Source: an uncultured Muribaculaceae bacterium
GTDB taxonomy: Bacteria; Bacteroidota; Bacteroidia; Bacteroidales; Muribaculaceae
Assembly (NCBI GenBank): GCA_958439725.1
Contig: CAUBWJ010000004.1
Location: 41,415 to 105,414, forward strand
Length of the DNA: 64,000 nt
Reading direction: 5' to 3'
Shown here: positions 1-7,204 of the stretch, piece after piece
Numbering within the stretch: position 1 is the stretch's first letter
Layout: each line of letters opens with the position of its first letter
Notes under the pieces: model-generated
The model's database searches: none
What the model saw: the letters and a program-made list of their open reading frames with translations, nothing else
Told to the model about the DNA's origin: nothing
Position numbers and translations under genes: made by a program

Positions 1-1596
1 GACGGCATCGACGACTACAACGAATATTTCCTCAATCAGCTTTTTGAGCTTCTGACCGAATACGGCGAGATTGATGAGGTGTGGTTCGACGGCGCCCATC
101 CCAAGCGCAAGGGAGGCCAGACCTACAATTACGCCGCCTGGAAAGAGCTAATCCATAAACTCGCCCCGAATGCCGTGATTTTCGGCCGCGAGGATATCCG
201 CTGGTGCGGCAATGAAGCGGGCGGTACGCGTCCCACGGAGTGGAATGTTGTGGCTTATGACGTGAACCCCGACACGGCGACCGTGTTCCACGACATGACC
301 GATGCCGACCTCGGAAGCCTCGGCGTGCTTGCCAAGGCCCAGTATATGCACTATCAGCCTGCCGAGACAAACACTTCTATCCGCGAAGGTTGGTTCTACC
401 GCGACGACGACAATCAGCGCAGCCGTTCGGCCAACGATGTCTTCGACATGTATGAGCGTGCGGTGGGGGGCAACTCGATATTACTTCTCAATATTCCGCC
501 AAACCGCGAAGGCCGCTTCTCGCAGGTGGATGTCGACGCGCTTGCCGACGCCGGAAAACGCATCCGCGAGACCTATACCACAAATCTTCTCAAAGGCTCG
601 AACCTTCCCGAGGCCGTGACCGACGGAGAAATCACCACTTTCATCGAGGCAGCCGGTCCCGTGGAGATAATCATGCCGAAAGCCGTTACTCTGAACCGAT
701 TCATGATTCAGGAACCGGTGTCAGAACGCGGTGAGAGAATAGAAAGTCTCCGTCTGGAGGCTATGGTTGATGGCCGATGGGTTACCGTGGCCGAATGCAC
801 CAACGTAGGTTTCAAGCGAATCCTCCGATTTGCCGATGTAACCACCGACCGCCTGCGCGTGACAGTCACCGGCAGCCGCGCCGTGCCGTATATCGCCGAG
901 GTTTCGGCCCATTTCTATGCTGCCAGACCGCCGCAGCTCGAAGCCACCCGCTCTCTCGACGGAATGGTGACTCTCGCTCCGGTTCACGATGATTTCGGCT
1001 GGAAAGCCCATGGAGAGAACGCCACTTCTAATCTGAGCGCCGGAATGAAGATACATTATACTCTCGATGGCTCACGTCCCACCGCGGCGTCAGCTGTCTA
1101 CGAGGCTCCGTTTATGCTCGACAACGGTACGGTGAACGCCGTGGCTATTCTTAACGGCGAGAGCGGGCCCGTGATGAACGCCCGTTTCGGCTATGCCAAA
1201 AAAGGCTGGAAAATAACTGCTGACAGCCAGACTGATAAACATGAGGCAGCCAAAGCCGTAGATGCCAATCCGGCTACCTATTGGAAGAGCGCGTCGCTTG
1301 ACAAATCGGCTGTAACGGTCGATCTCGGCTCCAGAAAGAAAATAAGCGGTTTCATCTACACCCCGCAGAAGGCCGACAGCGAAGGAATGATTTCCGGATG
1401 GCAGGTGCTTGTAAGCGACAACGGCAGCAAATGGACCAAAGCCGGCGAATATGAGTTCGGCAATCTCATCAACGACCCCTCGCCCCGCGAGCAGCGCCTT
1501 GACAAAGCGGTAAGCGGCCGTTATGTGAAATTCGTTCCGCTGGCTACAGCCGCCGACTCTCCCTGCGCCACCATCGCCGAGCTGGATATTTTCTAA
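1..1596 (+). CDS. Alpha-L-fucosidase (GH29), 5' end outside window
   Basis: The reading frame is open from base 1, so the start of the gene and its signal peptide lie outside the window; 531 codons are visible. The motif VWFDGAHP near the left edge matches the GH29 region carrying the catalytic nucleophile Asp. After the TIM barrel come a chitobiase/hexosaminidase-type C-terminal domain (IHYTLDGSRPT, about codons 350-400) and an F5/8-type C (discoidin-like) carbohydrate-binding domain (about codons 405-530, DANPATYWKS, VTVDLGS). GH29 enzymes remove alpha-L-fucose from host glycans, usually in the periplasm or at the cell surface. The gene converges on the ferritin gene and ends 23 bp before a shared hairpin terminator. 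The family call is firm; the linkage specificity cannot be read from this part. Confidence 0.88.
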   Translation, partial: DGIDDYNEYFLNQLFELLTEYGEIDEVWFDGAHPKRKGGQTYNYAAWKELIHKLAPNAVIFGREDIRWCGNEAGGTRPTEWNVVAYDVNPDTATVFHDMTDADLGSLGVLAKAQYMHYQPAETNTSIREGWFYRDDDNQRSRSANDVFDMYERAVGGNSILLLNIPPNREGRFSQVDVDALADAGKRIRETYTTNLLKGSNLPEAVTDGEITTFIEAAGPVEIIMPKAVTLNRFMIQEPVSERGERIESLRLEAMVDGRWVTVAECTNVGFKRILRFADVTTDRLRVTVTGSRAVPYIAEVSAHFYAARPPQLEATRSLDGMVTLAPVHDDFGWKAHGENATSNLSAGMKIHYTLDGSRPTAASAVYEAPFMLDNGTVNAVAILNGESGPVMNARFGYAKKGWKITADSQTDKHEAAKAVDANPATYWKSASLDKSAVTVDLGSRKKISGFIYTPQKADSEGMISGWQVLVSDNGSKWTKAGEYEFGNLINDPSPREQRLDKAVSGRYVKFVPLATAADSPCATIAELDIF

Positions 1597-1618
1597 GAAA
1601 GAATAAAGCGATAAAAGA

Positions 1619-1650
1619 GGGGGCTGCGCACCGGTGCGCAGCCCCCTTGC
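1619..1650. terminator. Bidirectional terminator between fucosidase and ferritin
   Basis: A perfect 12-bp stem (GGGGGCTGCGCA / TGCGCAGCCCCC, loop CCGG) at 1619-1646 lies between two convergent genes. A short T-rich stretch follows on the plus strand and A-rich sequence precedes it, so it could serve both genes. Confidence 0.75.
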
Positions 1651-1675
1651 TTTTTGGTTATGGACGGTCAGTTGT

Positions 1676-2188
1676 TCAGGCAAGGATGGACGGAGCCACG
1701 TAAGTGCGGGCGCCGAGTTCCTGGTCGAGCATATAGAGACCCATGCCGTCGTTGCCGATAAGAGTAAACTTGTCGATAAGCTGACGGGCATTTTCCTCTT
1801 CCTCCACCTGCTCGTTTACGAACCATGCAAGACGGTCGCGGGTGGCGTAGTCATGTTCTGATTCGGCGAGACCGAAGAGGGAATTTATGAGGGCGGTTAC
1901 TTTCTGCTCGTGGGCCAGAGTGGCTTTGAAAGCGTCAAGGGGCGATTCCCATGAGGTGGGAACGGCGTCGATGGCCTTGAGCTCCACGCGGCCGCCGCGC
2001 TGGTTGATGTAGTTCATGAATATGGTGGCATGAGCCTGTTCTTCCTGGAACTGGATTCTGAACCAGTTGGCGATACCTGTGCGGCCTTCGGCCTCAAAGT
2101 GCATGCCCATTGAAAGATAGAGGTAAGCCGACCAGAGTTCGGCGTTGATCTGCTCGTTGAGAGCGTCTTGAATTTTGTTGCTAAGCAT
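1676..2188 (-). CDS. ftnA: Ferritin (non-heme, FtnA-type)
   Basis: The 170-residue product stores iron as a 24-mer cage in the cytoplasm. Ferroxidase residues align with the FtnA numbering: E17, Y24, E50, H53 (EEQAH), E94, Q127 and E130 are all present. The length is normal for the bacterial ferritin family. The gene starts 26 bp after the yidC stop on the same strand, so it may be read through from pyrG-yidC, although ferritins in Bacteroides usually have their own oxygen- or iron-responsive control. No promoter could be recognised in the 26-bp gap. No heme-ligand methionine pattern of bacterioferritin was noticed. Confidence 0.93.
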   Translation of the reverse strand: MLSNKIQDALNEQINAELWSAYLYLSMGMHFEAEGRTGIANWFRIQFQEEQAHATIFMNYINQRGGRVELKAIDAVPTSWESPLDAFKATLAHEQKVTALINSLFGLAESEHDYATRDRLAWFVNEQVEEEENARQLIDKFTLIGNDGMGLYMLDQELGARTYVAPSILA

Positions 2189-2214
2189 GATAAAATATTT
2201 GGTTGATAAGAGAG

Positions 2215-4317
2215 TTATTTTTTACCGGAAGCTTTTTTGCGCTTTTCCTGTTCGCGCAGCAGGGCCTGCTGCTGGCGCTGTGCCTCTTCCAGACGGGCCA
2301 TGAAACCGCTTTTCTTCTTGGGCTTCTTGGCATTCTTGCGCATTATCTCGCGGACGGTCTCTTCTTTTACCACGTGGCGGAAAATGTAGGTCTGGATTAT
2401 GGTGATGAGAAGCGAGAGCAGGTAATAGTAGCTCAGGCCGGATGCGTAGTTGTTGAAGAAGAACAGGAACATCAGCGGCATGAGGTAGTTCATCATCTTC
2501 ATTCCGGGCATGGCGTCGGCGTTGGCCTGGGTCTGCATGTTGATGCGCATGTAGACGATGTTCACCACCGTCATAAGCAGACAGAAGAGGCTTATGTGGT
2601 TGCCGAACGTGGATGATATGAAGGGGATGTTGGTGGTCCAGCTTATGATTGCGTCGGGGGCCGAGAGGTCCTTAGCCCAGAGGAACGATTCGCCGCGGAG
2701 TTCAATGGCCGAGGGGAAGAAGTTGAACATGGCGATGAGGATAGGCATCTGCAGCAGCATGGGGAGGCAGCCCGACATGGGGTTGGCTCCGGCGCGCGAG
2801 TAGAGCGCCATGGTCTCCTGCTGGCGTTTCATGGCATTTTCCTTGCCGGGATACTTCTCGTTGATGGCCTTGATGTCGGGGGCGAGGATGCGCATGCGTG
2901 CCTGCGACATGTAGCTCTTGTAGGTGAACGGGAAGAGGATAATCTTTATGAAGATTGTGAGAAGGAAAATTATCAGGCCGTAGCTTGCTATGTATTTGCT
3001 CAGGAAGTCAAACACCGGAATTACGATAAGGGTGTTGATCCAGCGGAAAATAGGCCAGCCCAGAGGAATGAGTTTCGTGAAGTGCATGTTCTCGTCGGGG
3101 CTCACGGTCTTCTCTATGTCCTTGAGCAGCGGGAACGAGTTGGGGCCGAGGAAGAGAGTGAACGATGCCGGGTTGGCAGCGTTGGCCGAGTATTCGAGCT
3201 CGGCGCGGGTGGAGAAGTTCTTGAGGTATTTGGGATTGTTCTCGAGAACGGCGGTTGATACCTCGGCGCCGGTGAAATTGGTGCGCGGGATGATTACCGA
3301 CGAGAAGAACTGGTTTTTGTAGCCTATCCATTTCACGCGCTCGGAGAGCTGTTTGGTCTCGTCGCCCGATTCCTTGAGATTGTCCACATCGCCGCCCACA
3401 AACATATAGTAGAGGGCGGAATTGCGCTCCTCGAACACGCGGCCCAGCTCGTTGCGGGTCATGCGCTGGTCCCAGGTGAAGTCGATTGTTGCCACGCTTG
3501 TGGGGATTATGGCGCTCATGCCCTGTTGGAGCAGGTCCATTGTCACCAGATAGCTGTCGGGGTGCAGGGTGTATCGGATGCCCCACACGGCTCCGTCGCC
3601 AAGGTCGAGCTGCATGGTTACGGTAGTATCGGTGGTCTCAACCGGCTTGAAGTAGAATTCGCGGGTGTCGAAGCGCTGTGTGGCCGATGTGAGGGTGAAT
3701 CCGTAGGCGTTTTCGCCTGCGGCCATGGGCTGCACGGCGGCGGAGTCGTAGGTCTGATAGTCTTTCAGCGAGGCTGAGGCTATCATGGCTCCCTTGTTGG
3801 AAATCTCGAGGGCCAGTCTGGAGTTCTCGAGACGCACGGTGGTGGAGTCGCCGCTGAGATAGCGGGCGAAACCGCGGTAGCGTGCCGCGTCGGCCATTGC
3901 CTTGCGGAAGGCTGCCAGAGCGGTCTGGGCCTCGGCGGGTGTGAGGCCCTTGTAGTCGGCGCTGATTATATCGGCCACGGGCACATTCTTTCCGGCGGCC
4001 TTTACGGTTCCGGCGAGTGTGCCTTCGGGCGAGAGAGTCACTTCGGCGCCTGCGGATGCGAGTGTGCGCACACCGCTTACGGAATCAAGCGTTCCGAGAG
4101 CCGTCACGGTGCTTTTGATTCCGGCTATTTCCGCGGCGTTCACGGAGTCGACGGTGAGAACGGCCGTCGAGGCGGATTTTTCCTGCTCCGCCATCAGTTG
4201 CTCCTGGCGTTCTTTCTCCATTTGGGCGCGCTGTTCGGCGCTGGGCTGGTTGAGCCACATGAAGCCGAAAATCACGGCTCCCATGAGCAGTATGCCCCAG
4301 ATGGTATTTTTATCCAT
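2215..4317 (-). CDS. yidC: Membrane protein insertase YidC
   Basis: This 700-residue protein inserts and folds inner-membrane proteins with or without SecYEG. An N-terminal membrane helix (WGILLMGAVIFGFMWL) is followed by a large periplasmic beta-sandwich domain of about 330 residues. The conserved C-terminal insertase core follows, starting near FRWINTLIVIPVFDFL, with the MSGCLPMLLQMPILIAMF segment. The tail is strongly basic and Lys/Arg/Gln-rich, as in many Bacteroidota YidC proteins, and may contact the ribosome. It lies 26 bp downstream of pyrG on the same strand, which is a common arrangement in Bacteroidales. The long insert between helices 1 and 2 is the usual Gram-negative form. Confidence 0.95.
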   Translation of the reverse strand: MDKNTIWGILLMGAVIFGFMWLNQPSAEQRAQMEKERQEQLMAEQEKSASTAVLTVDSVNAAEIAGIKSTVTALGTLDSVSGVRTLASAGAEVTLSPEGTLAGTVKAAGKNVPVADIISADYKGLTPAEAQTALAAFRKAMADAARYRGFARYLSGDSTTVRLENSRLALEISNKGAMIASASLKDYQTYDSAAVQPMAAGENAYGFTLTSATQRFDTREFYFKPVETTDTTVTMQLDLGDGAVWGIRYTLHPDSYLVTMDLLQQGMSAIIPTSVATIDFTWDQRMTRNELGRVFEERNSALYYMFVGGDVDNLKESGDETKQLSERVKWIGYKNQFFSSVIIPRTNFTGAEVSTAVLENNPKYLKNFSTRAELEYSANAANPASFTLFLGPNSFPLLKDIEKTVSPDENMHFTKLIPLGWPIFRWINTLIVIPVFDFLSKYIASYGLIIFLLTIFIKIILFPFTYKSYMSQARMRILAPDIKAINEKYPGKENAMKRQQETMALYSRAGANPMSGCLPMLLQMPILIAMFNFFPSAIELRGESFLWAKDLSAPDAIISWTTNIPFISSTFGNHISLFCLLMTVVNIVYMRINMQTQANADAMPGMKMMNYLMPLMFLFFFNNYASGLSYYYLLSLLITIIQTYIFRHVVKEETVREIMRKNAKKPKKKSGFMARLEEAQRQQQALLREQEKRKKASGKK

Positions 4318-4343
4318 AGATATTATGTTGATGTGTTATTGAT

Positions 4344-5990
4344 TTATTTCTGTGTGGTTTCGGGTTTGGGTGTGCGCGGGTTATGTTCTTTGCCGTATTC
4401 GATGGCGGCTTTCACAAATGAAATGAAGAGAGGGCTGGGCGAGAGCACCGTCGAGGAATATTCCGGATGGTACTGCGTGCCTATCATCCAGCGGCGCGAT
4501 GGAATCTCCACCACTTCCACCAGATGAGTCTCGGGGTTTTCGCCCACGCATTTCATGCCGGCGTCCTCGAAGCGCGCGCGGAAGTCGCCGTTGAATTCGA
4601 AGCGGTGACGGTGACGTTCGGTTATGTCGGTCTTGCCGTAGGCCTTCGCGGCGAGGCTGCCGGGCAGAAGCGAGCAGCGGTAAGCGCCCAGACGCATGGT
4701 GCCTCCGAGGTTGGTGATGCTTTTCTGCTCCTCCATGAGGTCGATTACGTTGTAGGGAGTGCCTGGATCCATCTCCGTGGAGTTGGCGCCTTCGAGTCCG
4801 AGCACGTTGCGGGCGAACTCTATCACCATGCACTGCATGCCCAGGCATATTCCCAGAGTGGGGATGTCGGCCTCGCGACACCGGCGAATGGCCGTGAACT
4901 TGCCTTCGATGCCGCGCTGTCCGAATCCCGGAGCGATTATCACGCCGTCGAGTCCGGCAAGCATTTCTCCGACATTGGCGGGAGTTATTTTCTCGCTGTG
5001 GATAAGGCGTATCTTGATGCGGCGGTTGCTGTAGACGGCTGCCTGAAGAAGGGATTCCTCGATGGATTTGTAAGCGTCCTGAAGTTCCACGTATTTTCCT
5101 ACGATGCCTATCTCTACGGTCTCTTCGGCGCTGTGCATCTTGTCAAGGAACTCGCTCCAGCGCGACATGTCGGGGGCCGGGGCGTCGGTTATGCCCATCA
5201 GCCGGAGCACGGTGTCGTCGAGATGCTGCGAGTGCATGGCTATGGGCACCTCGTAGATGGAAGGGAGGTCTACGGACTGCACCACGGCATCGGGCTGCAC
5301 GTTGCAGAACTGCGCTATCTTGCGGCGCATCGCGGCCGGAATGTCGCATTCGGAGCGGAGCACGAGGATGTCGGGCTGTATGCCCAGATGCTGCAGCTCT
5401 TTCACCGAATGCTGGGTGGGCTTGGTTTTAAGCTCTTTCGCTGCCTTGAGGAAAGGAACGTATGTAAGGTGGATACAGAGAGAGTCGCGGCCCAGTTCCC
5501 ATCGCAGCTGCCTTACGGCCTCGAGGAATGGCAGCGACTCAATGTCGCCCACGGTTCCGCCTATTTCGGTTATCACGAAATCATAGTCGCCCGATTTTCC
5601 GAGCAGAAGCATGTTGCGCTTGATTTCGTCGGTGATATGGGGAATGATCTGTACGGTTTTGCCGAGATAGTCGCCGCGGCGCTCCTTGTCTATCACGTTC
5701 TGATAGATGCGTCCGGTGGTGATGTTGTTGGCGCGCGTGGTGGGGGTGTTGGTGAAGCGTTCGTAGTGGCCGAGGTCGAGGTCTGTTTCCTGACCGTCAG
5801 TGGTCACGTAGCATTCGCCATGCTCGTAGGGGTTGAGCGTGCCGGGGTCGATGTTGATATACGGGTCGAACTTCTGGTTGGTCACTCTGTAGCCGCGGGC
5901 TTTCAGCAGATTGGCCAGAGATGCAGCTATTATTCCTTTGCCCAGAGAGGAAACCACGCCTCCGGTAACAAAGATGTACTTTGGATCCAC
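4344..5990 (-). CDS. pyrG: CTP synthase
   Basis: The 548-residue enzyme makes CTP from UTP, ATP and glutamine. The N-terminal synthetase domain begins KYIFVTGGVVSSLGKGI, which holds the P-loop-like ATP site. The class-I glutamine amidotransferase domain occupies the C-terminal ~260 residues, with the catalytic Cys in LGICLGMQ and the His-x-Glu site in QYHPEY. Length and motif order are normal. It is the first gene of a minus-strand run with yidC and ferritin, and a TACCTTTG promoter element lies about 30 bp upstream. Confidence 0.96.
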   Translation of the reverse strand: MDPKYIFVTGGVVSSLGKGIIAASLANLLKARGYRVTNQKFDPYINIDPGTLNPYEHGECYVTTDGQETDLDLGHYERFTNTPTTRANNITTGRIYQNVIDKERRGDYLGKTVQIIPHITDEIKRNMLLLGKSGDYDFVITEIGGTVGDIESLPFLEAVRQLRWELGRDSLCIHLTYVPFLKAAKELKTKPTQHSVKELQHLGIQPDILVLRSECDIPAAMRRKIAQFCNVQPDAVVQSVDLPSIYEVPIAMHSQHLDDTVLRLMGITDAPAPDMSRWSEFLDKMHSAEETVEIGIVGKYVELQDAYKSIEESLLQAAVYSNRRIKIRLIHSEKITPANVGEMLAGLDGVIIAPGFGQRGIEGKFTAIRRCREADIPTLGICLGMQCMVIEFARNVLGLEGANSTEMDPGTPYNVIDLMEEQKSITNLGGTMRLGAYRCSLLPGSLAAKAYGKTDITERHRHRFEFNGDFRARFEDAGMKCVGENPETHLVEVVEIPSRRWMIGTQYHPEYSSTVLSPSPLFISFVKAAIEYGKEHNPRTPKPETTQK

Positions 5991-6019
5991 GCGAAATATT
6001 TTCTAAAAATTACAATGTG

Positions 6020-6027
6020 CAAAGGTA
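6020..6027 (-). promoter_or_regulatory. pyrG promoter -7 element
   Basis: On the minus strand this reads TACCTTTG, matching the Bacteroidota -7 consensus TAnnTTTG, about 30 bp before the pyrG start. No clear TTTG -33 partner was found at the usual spacing. Confidence 0.55.
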
Positions 6028-6140
6028 CAAAATTTTGTGAAACGTCGGTTGCGGCATATAAAAAAATCGCCCTGGAGTTTTTCGGTCAGACATCAGAGTG
6101 AAAAAGGCGTAGGATAATTCCGACAACAGAACAGAATTGT

Positions 6141-6200
6141 GCCAAATTACCGAAAAAATTAACGCCAAATTACCGAAAAATTTCGTGCCAAATTACCGAA
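6141..6200. repeat. Three 14-bp direct repeats with 23-bp period
   Basis: The 14-mer GCCAAATTACCGAA occurs at 6141-6154, 6164-6177 and 6187-6200, each copy identical and each start exactly 23 bp from the previous one. The 9-bp spacers are AT-rich and differ. The period is not a multiple of three, so this is not a repeated peptide. The array lies 150-210 bp upstream of pyrG and just before a gene remnant. It could be an iteron-like operator or the leftover control region of the lost gene. Confidence 0.8.
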
Positions 6201-6227
6201 TTTAAAATTTGATGACATTGTAAATAG

Positions 6228-6377
6228 AGGACACTTAGTTCTTTGGCGGACCAGATAGATACTGTGCGTATGAAAGAGCCGGCATTCAGGATGATACTGA
6301 CGGCAACCGGAGAATATGCGTACCGCCGCCCGGAGGACGGAATTTACGTGGTTCCGGTAGGATGTTTAAAACCGTAG
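6228..6377 (+). pseudogene. C-terminal remnant, probably of an AAA ATPase/DUF4143-type protein
   Basis: An open frame without a proper start runs from just after a stop at 6225 to the stop at 6375-6377 (about 49 codons). The only internal ATG is at 6270. The end of its translation (TGEYAYRRPEDGIYVVPVG, then CLKP) resembles the C-terminus of Bacteroidales ATP-binding proteins of the AAA/DUF4143 type, as recalled rather than searched. No Walker motifs or earlier part of such a gene are present, so it is best read as the 3' stub of a deleted gene. It could instead be a genuine 35-residue peptide starting at 6270. Confidence 0.4.
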
Positions 6378-6411
6378 TCTTATAAAATGTCGTTCAGGAA
6401 CGGGCGCTGAG

Positions 6412-6936
6412 TCAGTGGCGTCCGGGGCGCTGGCCTGAGCCGGAAGAGCCTGTAGAGGGGAGTTCGGAGGGCGTGAGGGTGAAAGGGGGCCGGTTGTTGC
6501 CTGTGGAGGGCGTGGAGGGCCGCGATGGCTGTGATGGCTGCGACTGCTGGGGCGGGAGGGCCGGCCCGGGGTTGCCGCCGGGATTGGCACCCGAATTGCC
6601 GGGACGCACATTGCCTATGTTGATTACCGGCCCGGGATTGCCGCCGCCGTTCCACTGGGGCGGACGTGAGTGCGGGGGCCGCGGAGCAGGCGACCATGAG
6701 GGCGGGTAATAATTGCCGGGATAGCCCCAGTTGCCTGACCATCCCGGGCCTGACAGCGTAGGCCACCAGTTGTTGAATATGCCGTTTCCGTAATAACCGT
6801 CGCCATAGTAACCGCCGTCGTAGTAAGGATCGGAGTCGATGGCTGTGCCCCACATCACGTCGCACCCCTGGACCAGAAGTCCCGAGGCCGTGACAGCTGC
6901 GGCCGCCATAATCTTTTTCAGGGCATGACGTTTCAT
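6412..6936 (-). CDS. Gly/Pro/Asn-rich lipoprotein of unknown function
   Basis: The 174-residue product begins with a lipoprotein signal (MKRHALKKIMAAAAVTASGL, then LVQGC), placing the lipidated Cys at about residue 25. The mature part has no recognisable domain. It starts with Asp/Tyr/Gly repeats (YYDGGYYGDGYYGNG) and continues as Trp/Gly/Pro- and Ser/Pro-rich low-complexity sequence to a GSSGSGQRPGRH end. Such composition suggests a disordered or cell-surface protein. It is divergently arranged from the outer-membrane protein gene at 7205, with about 270 bp between them. The signal peptide and the Pro/Gly-rich frame support that it is coding; its role is not known to me. Confidence 0.7.
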   Translation of the reverse strand: MKRHALKKIMAAAAVTASGLLVQGCDVMWGTAIDSDPYYDGGYYGDGYYGNGIFNNWWPTLSGPGWSGNWGYPGNYYPPSWSPAPRPPHSRPPQWNGGGNPGPVINIGNVRPGNSGANPGGNPGPALPPQQSQPSQPSRPSTPSTGNNRPPFTLTPSELPSTGSSGSGQRPGRH

Positions 6937-7204
6937 AGTCGTAATTTCTTTATGTAATTAAGACGTCGGCGGGGCGGAAAAAGTTTGGCTCCGACACTGT
7001 TAAATAAATCTGACACAAAGGCGGGACACCCTTTCGGAAACACTCTTAACATTTTTTTTGAGAGAATCCTGAAGCGTGGTTAAACCAAATCTAACTTTTA
7101 TAGTCAATTTTTTTGTGAATTAGTTTTAACAGCATGGTTTCCCGGCCGACCGATGGCCCGTGAACCTCGCTCAGATTAAAAATCAAACCAAACCGAACAG
7201 ATTT

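Noticed and set aside
4467..6101. 544-codon plus-strand frame opposite pyrG
   Set aside because: It is the mirror of the strongly conserved pyrG frame in GC-rich DNA, with no domain signal of its own. The same applies to the long frames opposite the sulfatase (18599-20029), gcvPB (27132-28523), gcvPA (28704-29879), gcvT (30465-31790), the second sulfatase (32572-34011) and the Tat-exported oxidoreductase (55115-56515).
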